Assembly: GCF_024713975.1 (NCBI RefSeq)
Contig: NC_091098.1
Coordinates: 24,730,816 to 24,794,815, forward strand
DNA from: Paralichthys olivaceus
Lineage: Eukaryota; Chordata; Actinopteri; Pleuronectiformes; Paralichthyidae
DNA length: 64,000 bases
Direction: 5' to 3'
Positions 13,101-23,005 of the stretch are shown one piece after another. Position numbers and translations under genes: made by a program. Under the pieces are notes generated by a model. That model saw only the letters and a program-made list of their open reading frames with translations, ran no database searches and was not told where the DNA came from. Position 1 is the first letter of the stretch, and each line of letters begins with the position of its first letter.

Positions 13101-16100
13101 AAATCACTGCGGCCGTGCAGATACTCATCGTACTCCTCCTGTGTCATGTCTCCATTCTCGATGAGCACATGGGGCAGATGAGGCTCTACAGTGACACAGT
13201 CGGTCAAGACAAAGACACAACTGAATATATATTGCAGGCAGATTGTAAAGCAGGTGGACAGGACCTGGAAGACCTGCAGTGGGAATCTGTAGCGCAGAAG
13301 GCTCCTCGTGCTCATGTGGAAATTAAGAGGTGATTGCATATAAAGATGCTGCATCGCTGCTGCGTCTGAAGAGAACTATGAGTTCAGTGGGCTGAGAGAA
13401 TCCTGGGATTGGTCAAATTCATGTCAAATTCATGTGAACCTTATAATAAATCATTTCCTCCACCAGGGAGGTCATGTTTTCAGTTTGATTGTTTGGTTTT
13501 TTTTTAGATTACAAAAAAACTACTGACCAGACGACCAAAAAACTTGTCTGGATCTATCCTCTGGGGACCATGAATGTATTTGTACTAATCTACTGATAAA
13601 TAGTATTTAAGATAGTAACGTTGATTGTGAAATGTTTTTGTAAATTATTTTCGCTAAAACTAAAAATCACAAGTGCTGTCGTTCCCAAACCTTAATTCAT
13701 CAGCTAATACTGAAAGTATTAAGTCTTCACTGTTACATCTGACTAATTATTATTTTATTAATTATGTATTTCTTTGGTAAATACATATTTTATTCTACTC
13801 TTTAATTATCGTACCATTACAACTGTTCTTTTTTTTTAATACCTACTTACCTACTGTACACAATGTTGATGGAGCTTCCCTGCAAAAGTGTTTTTATACG
13901 ATTATACTTATTTCATCTTGAATATTGAAGTACTACTAACAAAAAATAAATGTGATCGCATCAATAAGTTCATAACCTCTTCGTGTTAACTCCCCGACTG
14001 GTATTGATTGATATCTTTCATTCTCAGTTTGACAGTGAAACAAGTCTTAAAATAACAAACTATGTGGAAGTCTTTCTGTGTGTGTTTCCGGCTGTGAACT
14101 GACTAAGCTGGTGCATGCGTTCCTGTGATGCAGCCACATCCTCCATCTCTCCTGAGCATCCATGTTGTGATTGAAACTGCAGCAGCGGTCTGAGCTGAAT
14201 TAAATTGCTCGGCACTTGCTGCAGGTCTGTTTGTGAGCAGAGGCCCCAGTAAGAGAACTATTGGATCAGAGAAGCTGAGGCTCATTCCTGCCTCTGGGAC
14301 ACGACCGGCCCACACACACTCTGTAGGTCAAGGCAGCGGTGAGGGGTAGAAAAAAAAAAGACCTGACACAGCACACCCACACAATGGAGACAGACTGCAC
14401 TGGTATGTCAGACAATAACAACAGGAGGGCCTTTTATTCCAGACGAGACACTTGTTAACACAATGTGAGGCAGCGAATCACCTCACCACTGATCTGATTT
14501 ACAAGAAGCTTCTCTCCGAATATTTTACTTTAGACGACACCAATGACTCATTTTTAATTGCGTGTGTACGAGTGAGTTTTGAAGCTGTTCACCTACCGCT
14601 GGGGTAAATGAGGATGTTGACAGGGCAGTCGTACGTGTATTTGTCCGCCAGAGTGATGACAACGCTGGTGGCGGAGCGGGCCAGAGGGTCCGCATCGGCT
14701 CGGATGGCATGAGAGGGGCTCTCGACACCTACACGGGGCAAAAAAACCAAACGCAGATCAAATACCAGCGGCAGCTTCACCTCCTGTGATGACAACTAAT
14801 AACAAACCAGCAGGAGCCGTGGAAACAACTCGTAATTACGTATAATTGTCACACTGATGCTTTCGAGTCCTGTCACAGTTTGAGAAAACATGAAGGATAA
14901 ATAATGTGTAATTATTATGCTCATATACGAATATATAAACATTTCTATGATTCTCAAATCATCATCAAGTTGTCAAGTTTGAAGGAGAAATGTGTGAGAT
15001 GAGCTCCACTTTAATGTTTGCAAGATAAATGTGCCGCTGCTGTTAGAACATGGCTCCCAACAGAATAAGATCTCCCACCAAGAATTTCTCACAAATAATG
15101 ATAATAAATAGAATTCAATAAATAACTGTTTAAATAAATAAACGTAAAATTGTTAAACGTAGAAATTAATTGTAGAAATACATCAATATATTCATAAATG
15201 TAGAAATAAATGAAAGCAGAGGAAAATGAACAAATATAGAAATACAGAATTAGAATTTGTTCATCACTTACTTAATTAATGTTTGGATTAATTTTTGATT
15301 TTAATTACGACACTGTTCTTTTTGTCCGTCATATTCTAAAGTTCACTGTTTGTGGTTTTATGCTAAGCTATGCTAAACCATTACTACTTTGTCCCCACGG
15401 CCAAGAAATCAGCCAAGGAGGTTTTGTTTTCATTTTGTTTGTTTCTAGGATTTTCAAAAATAAAATACCGAACCTATTTTCTTGACACTTGGATGGAAGA
15501 ACCCATCACATTTGGAACGATCCAGAAATTTGTTCTTTAACGTCGCAAGGACAAGACGTTTGTGACATTTTCACTGATTTCCAAAAGAGGGATTTGTGGA
15601 TTTGATGACAGAAAATCAGGCATATTTAAGAGACTGATTTCTGAGTGTGTGACATTTGGTGCAGTTTGATTGAATTGAAGGGCACTGTGTGTAAAATATA
15701 TATATTGTAATGTACTGTTCTGTTCTCTTTTGTCTAGTGCACCTGATTGCAAGCCAAGTTTCCTGCGTGGGATAATAAATGACTGAATACTAATACCATC
15801 TTCAGACTGTGGCTCCACACTGAACAGACATGACAGTGGTATCATATCATTTAACCCTTGGCAAGCAAATGGCCGAGCATATTATAATCATTCCAGCAGC
15901 AGTAATGTTACAGCTCAGGATCTGCTGTTCACACAAATGAGCCGAGCTGAAATGTGTTTCTCCCTTCACAATTAAAGAACAGCACAGACCTGCACAGCTT
16001 GATTACAGTGAACAGCTCAAGTGACCGACTGATTGTGGCATTATACCAAAATCAGTATTCCCCAGTGGAGAGGTTTGCCCTCAGAGAAAAAGGTCAGCTC

Positions 16101-18199
16101 TCTCACCTGCGAGGAGGTAAGGAGCGCGTATCTCCAGCTGGAAGTTAAACTTGTAGTCCATGGAGTTGATGGCCTCCTCCTCCAGCAGCGAGGTCAACCA
16201 CAGCTGAGGAGAGTTGGGGGTTTGATCGTGAGGACTTGTGGCACAGGAATGTCTGTCCCGCCTAAAAGTGGCAAATATAACCATGTTAAAACTGAGCCAT
16301 CGTCTTGGAACATAGAAAATGTTGTTTCCATCTACACATGCATCTATTTGGGGCATAAATATTCAGTTAACTGCACCAAAACACGGAATTTGAAGATGCA
16401 ATAATGTCAATAATTATTGTTTGCATTCGTTTTTTCTTACGTTCTGGAGAAGTTTGGGGACAGTCCCTGCTCCTCATTGATCGTCCGCTGTACTCGAGGT
16501 GTGCACACCGGTGGGGATGACACCCTGATGCCCCCGTTGGGCAGGGTGGAGAGCTCCGAGGAGGTACTGACCAGAATATGGACCGTCTCCATAGGAGGGA
16601 TGATTCCAAGGTTAACCACCAACACCGTCCTCTCCAAATCCTCATCCAGCACTATGTGTCCTGTAACAGAAGACTAGATTAGCGTTTTTTTTAAATTTAA
16701 CACAAATTTAATGAAAGTCAGGACATGGAACTGAAGTAAAGTTGTCCAGAAACAGTTTGGAGTTGTAACTGATGTCTGATACCTTCCTTGATTTATTTTA
16801 ATCCCTAAGCAGGTCTCACTCCTAGAATACTGATTTCACATTTTACTGATTTATGTAGAAGTCACATGCAGGCTTCAGCCTCGGTTATACCTCAGACAAA
16901 CCTCTCATAAGCCTGTGAACAACTTAGACACTCACAGTAAGGGATCTTAATTTAGATTAATAAAGAATAAAGCCAGCAAGGCAGTTGTTTGTCTTGAAAA
17001 AAAAAGGGGGTTGTGTTATCACTGCTGTCTTTTAAATACTAAGATTTCTCTCAGAGTTAAATCTATAGAAGGTATTTATATTATACATACATTATATATT
17101 TTATTTACTGTATTTGTTAAAGTAAATTACCAGAATCTATTGATTTGACATCCCATTGTTTCTTATGAAAAATAAAATGAAACTGATTTGTATCTGACTC
17201 TAATCTCTAGTTAGACCCATCAAGGCTTCATCAATCCAGAGATATCTAACGGGAGACAGATGTTTTTCAAAAAGAAGATGGCCTGAATCAAAGTAGCAGA
17301 GGTAATGATATCCTGCCAGTCAATGAGGGAACAATGGATCCTACATTTCCCATCGTGCAATTCAACATAGTATTTCCTCAGACAGTCAAGTTGAGGTCAC
17401 TACAGTAAATATATATCAGACTTCACATTGACAGACAGTTACTGAGGCTCTCACTGTGTAGTATCCACCTGATGGATGATTGGATGGACAGTTTGATGGA
17501 TGAATGAATGGACGGACATTTAGATGGTTGGACGGATGGACGGACAGTTAAATGGATGAATGGATGGATGAATGGAACCAAAACAAAGGCAGTGAAACCA
17601 AAACAATGAGCTGAAAGCCACTAAAAACACTTATTGTTGATCCATCGTCGGGCGATAATTATTTCTGGGTTCATCGCTCCACCACCAACAGAACAACATA
17701 TTGATGAGAGAGGTTTAAATCTTACCGCTGCCACTCTGCAGGCCTCCATTAGACGTGTTGCAGCTGTCCAGGTAACAGTCCTCAATCTTTGCCTTGTCCT
17801 TGATTTGTAATGTTATGATTTGAGTGGATATCATCGCCTCGAACCCCACGACAATGGAATTTTCCTCAAGGGGATAAATGAAGATCCCTTAAAAGGCCGA
17901 ACGAGAGGGAGAAACCAAAAAAGAAATGAGTGCATGAACCAGGGACAGCAAACAAGCAATTACACATCCAGTCAATAATAATCAGTTTTGCAGCAGTTTC
18001 AGAGCATACGATGGGTTTAAATTGATCGAAAGTGGCGAGTACTGTACAGTGTTCACTCACCCTCGATTGCGTGATCCTCGATATTTTCATAGGTCATGGA
18101 GGCTGTTAGAGCCAGAGTATAACCCCTGACACAGGAAGTGATGTCAGAGACGCTGAGGGGCAGGGCGCTCCGGTTCTCCTTGTTAATGAGTCCAGGCAT
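1..18199 (-). CDS. vwa5b1: von Willebrand factor A domain-containing protein 5B1 (3'-partial)
   Basis: Seventeen coding exons read on the minus strand: 18199-18061, 17887-17726, 16660-16441, 16261-16107, 14728-14597, 13185-13061, 11631-11455, 9759-9649, 9129-8927, 7198-7084, 6913-6728, 5796-5619, 5361-5165, 4478-4235, 1821-1528, 1092-955 and 169-32. Frames join without a stop and give about 971 residues; the rest lies off the left edge. The start is the ATG at 18199 (MPGLINKEN...), matching the start of human VWA5B1. An N-terminal VIT domain (about residues 5-140) is followed by a VWA domain whose MIDAS motif DRSGS is at residues 356-360. Then come the family-specific blocks KRRRYSMMRS and RRRAYSTNQI and a conserved ETFHHLAGHSIIHDFE segment. 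The exon at 4235-4478 is Gln/Pro-rich and poorly conserved. The cellular role of this family is not established. VWA5B2 is the alternative, but synteny with ubxn10 favours B1. The exon ending at 8927 uses a GC donor. Confidence 0.9.
527..703. mobile_element. Short inverted-repeat element in a vwa5b1 intron
   Basis: AGATGGACGACA at 527-538 is repeated exactly in inverse orientation at 692-703, bounding 177 bp of noncoding sequence. The interior GCCCCCTGGTGGTTGG is familiar from teleost MITEs. A partial copy sharing the internal text lies at about 26720-26805. Confidence 0.7.
4085..4199 (+). repeat. (GATA)n microsatellite
   Basis: About 115 bp of GATA with GACA variants, directly beside the vwa5b1 exon at 4235-4478. 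Confidence 0.97.
8640..8868 (+). repeat. Interspersed repeat family C, 3' part
   Basis: The text GGGAATAATTCATTGATCTT, then TCTATGAGAGTGTG and GGTATGTGCTCGACTGAGT, matches a common teleost repeat, and by eye the copies at 15.4 and 18.7 kb. Confidence 0.6.
9245..9420 (+). mobile_element. SINE-like fragment
   Basis: TATATAGCGCTTTTCTGGTC, then CACACATTCATACAGTGCAT and GCCCAAGGATACTTCGGCAG are stretches of a frequent teleost repeat (recalled). Internal deletions are evident. Confidence 0.55.
10502..10800 (-). repeat. Interspersed repeat family C, reverse copy
   Basis: On the minus strand, GGGTTACGTTTTCACCCCGT and TTTGTTTGTTGGTTTGTT near 10800-10740 match the head of the family, and TTAACCTTGGTGGAGGTAT near 10520 its tail. 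Confidence 0.5.
11421..11440 (+). repeat. (AC)10 microsatellite
   Basis: Perfect dinucleotide tract 15 bp outside the donor side of the MIDAS-encoding vwa5b1 exon. Confidence 0.95.
13446..13580 (+). repeat. Interspersed repeat family C, 5' head
   Basis: CACCAGGGAGGTCATGTTTT followed by ATTACAAAAAAACTACTGAC is the head of the same family as the 15.4-kb copy. Confidence 0.5.
15408..15685 (+). repeat. Interspersed repeat family C, nearly full copy
   Basis: It runs from CCAAGGAGGTTTTGTTTTCA through GGATGGAAGAACCCATCACA and ATCAGGCATATTTAAGAGAC to GGTGCAGTTTGATTGAATTG, the most complete copy in the window. Confidence 0.6.
17470..17577 (+). repeat. (TGGA)n microsatellite
   Basis: Imperfect ATGGATGG/ACGGACGG tetranucleotide array in a vwa5b1 intron. 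Confidence 0.9.
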
Positions 18200-18649
18200 C
18201 GTGCTGGTTTTAGGATACTGGCTTGTCAAATGCGGAAAAAAGGAAAAATAGCCTCATGAGATAACAACGACATTATACAATTAGCATATATTGGAAGCTG
18301 GTTGTTGATGAAGAGGGGATTTGACAATCAGGTTTCTTTATTTGGTCACTTAATATTTATTGTTCCTTAGATTATCTTCCTATAAATAACAATGCAAATT
18401 TGTTTATATTTGTATAAATATATAGAGAGCCTTATTTTTTATTATGTTGTCTTTATTTATTTTTAGGTATAAGGTGATTATTGATTAATGATTCATGGAG
18501 AAGGGGTGAGATTAAATAAATGTGTACTTCTTCTCACTCCTTTTCAAATATGTAGATTAAATCATAAACATTTTTTTTACCCTAATCAGTTTGTTAATAA
18601 TCATTTTTTCTGGTGGGGTTTTCACTTGTTGTATAATTTCACTTTTGTT

Positions 18650-18960
18650 ATTCGACATTTTCACTGATTTCCCAGGGAATAATTCATGGATCTTAATGAA
18701 AACAAATCAGACGTGAGGGCTGATATTTATGAGAGTGTGCATTTGTGATGCTTGAGTGTGTGAATTTAAATGTGGCTTCCTAAGGGGACTGCGCTCTCTG
18801 AGTTTCTTTATTTGTCAGCTGGATTACTGAGAAACTGCAAAATCATTTTCCATGAGGTTTTGTGGAGGGGTGGGGCATGACCCGAGGAAGAACATCTTCA
18901 ATTTTGGAGCAGATCTGGATAAACGGGTGGATTCAGGAGGGGTTTTTTCACTTTCTTTAA
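18650..18960. repeat. Interspersed repeat family C, rearranged copy
   Basis: CCAGGGAATAATTCATGGAT and TATGAGAGTGTGCATTTGTG are followed by a separate block, GCAGATCTGGATAAACGG with TTTCTTTAACATGGCGAGAT, so the order differs from the 15.4-kb copy. Confidence 0.5.
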
Positions 18961-20410
18961 CATGGCGAGATAAGTCGCAGGTATACACTTTGTAGGCCCG
19001 TAACAAAAAGCCTCTTCTTGCTCCTTTTTATCATTTGTGTTACATAGATGGAAGCTTCAGTGCAGCAGGTTTGCAGGTTGCTAACGTCAGTAATCAATGA
19101 CGTCAAATGAACGGGTTCTCAGGGAAGGTGACAGAGGTACTTTCAGCGTTTGAAATGAAGGTCACAGCCATAAAATAAACTAATTAGGCTGTCTGTATTC
19201 AGCTGCATGTCAGGGGAAAAAAAGAAACTTTAAATGTGTTGAAAAAGACTGGTGAGGAATAATACGTTTCTTATCATGCAAGCTCAACAATAAAATGATC
19301 TGCTGCTCCAGGGCCGTGCTTCGTCGCTAATGTCGTCTCCTCCACCAGCAATCTTGGTTATGTGCTGTCAAAGGTCTGTGTCTGCTGCACGACCAGAGCC
19401 CCAGCTCAGGCTTGATAGGAAGTGTTATGACGAAAGCAATTTCCATAGAGACAGCTCTGCTTGCTCGTCCGCTCGCCTGCAGACTGACCACTGAGATCTC
19501 TGAAGTGCGCCTTTATTTATGCCACAGTGACCGAGTGAAACACCAGGAAAAACACCGGGGGAAAAAAACCATCTCGAAATCATATTGACTTAGAAAAATG
19601 TTAATCCGGTCTCTCCGCACACCTTTCACACTCAGGACTCTGGCTGCATAAGAAGACCTTCATAATCAATATCCATTTAAATCAGTCCTTCTAATGACCA
19701 AACTGGGGCTTTAGGCACCACATGGTTATTTATGGTGAAGAAAAGGTCATCAGATGTAGTTAGAGACTATGATGTCGTCTGTCTCAACAGTGCCCCCGTG
19801 TGTGCAGTCGACCACAGATTGAGAAGCAAACACAGATGCATCCCTTTGTTTGGAAACAATCGCTTTTTACATTTGAATGAAGAAAGACTGGATGAAAGCA
19901 AACACATCCTGCGTGGATGGACTGCAACAGATCCCACTGCTGTTTGTGAAAACCTAACCATAGCTTGAGTGATGCAACACATGCAGGCACCGAACACGAA
20001 TGAACGAAATACAGATTCATGTCAATTTAAAGATCTATCTCACGCACGAAAGAAGGTTTCCAGAAATTAAAGTAAACTTAATGAGTAAAGAAAACTGCAT
20101 TTGAATGAGCTTGGCAGGTGTTTGTCTCCTCTACAGCATCCTTTCCTTTACGCTCTCTCTCAGATCACAGTAATTAGTGTTAAAAGTGACAGTCCCATGG
20201 TGCTTTTCCTCCAGTTGGCTCAGCCACATGAATCACCCTGCCTCCCTCCAGGGGTTTTTTTTTGGGGGGGGGGGGCTAAAAGACCAGAAAACCATCAACT
20301 CTCAACGTTTTCTATCAGCGGCGCCACACTCTTCTGCACTCATTAGTGTCAAAACAGGGAGCAGACACTGTGGTAACCACCTGTTGGAACACACTGCCTG
20401 CATACACACA

Positions 20411-20411
20411 G

Positions 20412-20450
<39 letters not shown>
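20411..20450 (+). repeat. (TA)n(CA)n microsatellite
   Basis: Short TA tract running directly into a CA tract. Confidence 0.95.
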
Positions 20451-20602
20451 GGATTCAAGACGGCAGTTCTAATCATCATCTCACTGGTTGACCTTTTCTT
20501 TTTTTAAGACAAATGACAGGAAGGTTTTAATTCATGCATCATCAGAGAGACACACTGCGGCATTAAAGTGCATCTGATGTGAACGCAGCATCATCATCTT
20601 AC

Positions 20603-20740
20603 CTTTCATTTGTGTCAACTGGCTGTGTGGCGAGGGTCTCTCTCTCTGTGAGAAGTCCACTTATCATGAAAGATCTCCTCCTCCTCTCAGACCTCTCTCA
20701 ACTCCCCCTCTTTTTTGTTCTCTCTCTCTCTCTTTCTCTC
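20603..20740 (-). other. vwa5b1: Candidate noncoding first exon (5'UTR) of vwa5b1
   Basis: On the minus strand the sequence reads into a strong donor, AAAG|GTAAGATG, with the exon ending at 20603. The coding exon at 18199 is preceded by a pyrimidine tract and a CAG acceptor near 18217, so an upstream noncoding exon is expected. This is the best donor I saw in the right place. The upstream limit is a guess. An ATG just before the donor would run into a stop after splicing, so it could form a short uORF. Confidence 0.35.
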
Positions 20741-20942
20741 TCTGTGGCGTAGAGGGAATAGAAGTGCTGCCACAGGTGGCAGGCACTACAGATGCAGTGG
20801 CCACATCTCGCCAGTTAGAGGTGCAGCGCAGAGACGGGGAAGGCTGGAGCTGCTGCAGCAACATGTGATGTGTGATAACAAAACTGTATTTATCCTCTCG
20901 TCCTGCTCCTCCTCCCTGTGGATGCTGGAGTTGGAGGGCTTT

Positions 20943-20993
20943 GAGAGAGAGAGAGAGAGAGGGAGAGAGGGAGAGGGAGAATGAGAGAGAGGT
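20943..20993 (+). repeat. (GA)n microsatellite
   Basis: GA dinucleotides with GGGA interruptions, close to the proposed vwa5b1 first exon. Confidence 0.9.
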
Positions 20994-21845
20994 AGGGGGT
21001 GAAACAGACGATTGAGTCCTTCCAATAAATATCCCCCTGCAGCCCCTATGCATTCAAAGCACCACCCACCCACCCCCCTCCCTGACACTGATGACAACAG
21101 GAACCATCCAGGTAGCCTTTCTAATATCAAGGGATCAGTGTAAATTACATGTACTGTAACACCAGGAGTAAAAAAAGAGGCTTGAGTGGGTGAGGGAGCT
21201 CTACACACACACACACATCTCCCTCACATCACCCATAACGTCTCCCTCCTCCTCCCCGGTGCCACTGGAAAGCCCTTAATGTTTCAAATCCAAACGTGGG
21301 TGTTTGGCTGTCTCTGTGTTTTGGTGAACACTCGGTTTGATCCATCTGTTTTCCTTGCTGCAGGGGGTTGCCATGACAATTAATATGTGTTTATAAAGTC
21401 ATTTCATAGTCGTGAAAATGTAGATGTGTGCGTGTCTGTGTCTCTGTGTGTGTGTGTCTCTGTGTGGTGTGTGTGTGGGTGGGTTGGCAGAAACTCAGCA
21501 TCCGCCTCCAAATTGAATTTACCTGCAGCCAATAACACTTGGTCTGGATAACCCCCCTCTCCCCTCCCCATCCCCTCCACCTCCACCTCCATCACCATCC
21601 CCGCCGCCCTCTCACTGTCTGATCTCAGCCTCTCAAACACGAACACTAACTCTCTCTCTTTCTCAAACACCCTCACAGCAGGAGGGTTAAGCAGAAATCC
21701 CACTCACATTTTGAGGGTATGTTGTTACAAACACAGCGGGATAACAGGAAAGTCAAAGTCATTTTGAGTGAAAGTCTATTTGCAACCCTACATTCAATTC
21801 TGTCATATCAGGAAAAGTACCCAATAAATAAAAACAAGTATAAAA

Positions 21846-22017
21846 GATAGATAAATAGATAGATATATGGACAGATAGATAGATAGATAGATAGATGGAT
21901 GGACAGACGGATGGATAGATAAATAGATAGATATATGGATAGACAGATTGATAGATAGATGATGGATAGATAAATAGGTAGATAAATAGGTAGGTAGGTA
22001 GATAGATAGATAGATAC
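21846..22017 (+). repeat. (GATA)n microsatellite
   Basis: Long imperfect GATA/GACA/GGTA array. Confidence 0.95.
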
Positions 22018-22039
22018 TTTATATTACAAAATCTAACCC

Positions 22040-22110
22040 TTTAATTTATTCAAGTTTATTTGTATAGCCCGTATTCAAAATCACATTTGCCTCATAGTGT
22101 TATTGACAAA
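22040..22110 (+). repeat. Teleost interspersed repeat fragment
   Basis: TTCAAGTTTATTTGTATAGC followed by AAATCACATTTGCCTCATAG is a common fish repeat end (recalled, not searched). Confidence 0.5.
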
Positions 22111-22235
22111 TTAAAACATGAATGATTATGATCATAATAATAAATATTATGATAAATAATAAAAAATGTCATGGTTAGAAATAAAACCATTAATAATTCT
22201 ATTGTTTACTTATATATTCAGGATTATGAATATAT

Positions 22236-22400
22236 AAGTATTTGTAGAAGTATTTGTAGAAATATTTGTAGAGGTATTTGTAGAACTTTCTGAAGAAGTA
22301 TTTGTAGAAGTATTTGAAGAAGTATTTGTAGAAGTATTTGTAGAAGTATTTGTAGAAGTATTTGTATATTTATAGAAGTATTTGTAGAAGTATTTGAATC
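22236..22400 (+). repeat. 12-bp minisatellite, unit AGTATTTGTAGA
   Basis: About 13 tandem or near-tandem copies with variants (AATATTTGTAGA, AGTATTTGAAGA) and one spacer variant. Confidence 0.9.
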
Positions 22401-22789
22401 AGTTCATTAATTGTTTACTTTGATTCCAGACGCTCGGTTCGACCCTGCAACCCTGGTGCCTTCAGGTGCAGCTCGTAATCTTCGCACACGTTGAATCCGC
22501 TGCATTAAAGCTTTTTATTTACTCACTATTTTTGCGCCACAGATGCGCAACAACAACATGAAGCCACAAGAAGAACTAAATGACAACTGCTGTAAAACAA
22601 AAACACAGCCGGGAGCCACATTACACGTTTTAATCAGTCAACAAAGATTGGAATCAGCTTTTTCTCTTAACTTTCCTCTCATTATAAACCTCTGAATTAC
22701 AGTGGGCACCGAGCTAAGCTGTGAATAAAGCGTATATAAACATGTATAGTTAAATAAATCAAGCTGTGTGTGTTTTGCGGTGCCTTTAC

Positions 22790-23005
22790 TGCTCAGATCC
22801 GCTGCCTCCGGTGACCCCGGGGTCTTGAAAGCGCTGCTGTTTCCCACGCGGGTGAAGCGGCCCCGGTGTACAGGGGCAGCAGCGGTCGGCTCAGCTCGGG
22901 ACCAAACGTCACTTTCACGCCGGGGCATCAAACTTTTTTTCCCCCCGACTCCCCGCGTCTGTCCGCCCCGACATACAACCGGAGACACACGGTTCATGTG
23001 TGAAT
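22790..23005 (+). promoter_or_regulatory. CpG-rich promoter/5'UTR region of the DDX19-type gene
   Basis: A locally GC-rich, CpG-containing stretch in an otherwise AT-rich region ends directly at the start codon. No TATA box is evident, consistent with a housekeeping promoter. The boundaries are approximate. Confidence 0.5.

Larger units (their letters stand above)
170..18060. other. Introns of vwa5b1: contents
   Basis: No coding sequence was recognised inside the introns. 170-954 holds an inverted-repeat element (527-703). 1822-4234 is AT-rich, with a short teleost repeat fragment near 3869-3920 and a GATA microsatellite. 5797-6727 shows nothing. 7199-8926 holds a GC-balanced candidate noncoding element at 7600-8165 and a repeat at 8640-8868. 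9130-9648 holds a SINE-like fragment. 9760-11454 holds a reverse repeat copy (10502-10800) and a CA tract. 11632-13060 holds a candidate noncoding element (11890-12240) and poly-C runs. 13186-14596 and 14729-16106 hold further copies of the same interspersed repeat. 16661-17725 holds a TGGA microsatellite. Confidence 0.6.
18217..23005. other. Intergenic region between vwa5b1 and the DDX19-type gene
   Basis: This 4.8-kb region separates two divergently transcribed genes. It holds a rearranged interspersed repeat (18650-18960), a quiet unique stretch (19000-20100), a candidate 5'UTR exon of vwa5b1 near 20603-20740, CA, GA and GATA microsatellites, a 12-bp minisatellite (22236-22400) and a GC-rich, CpG-containing promoter-like segment from about 22790 to 23005. 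No coding exon was recognised. Confidence 0.6.

Noticed and set aside
20664..21214. Minus-strand frames rich in Ser/Leu near the proposed vwa5b1 first exon
   Set aside because: They mostly translate GA/CT repeats; no VWA5B1 homology precedes the MPGL start at 18199.
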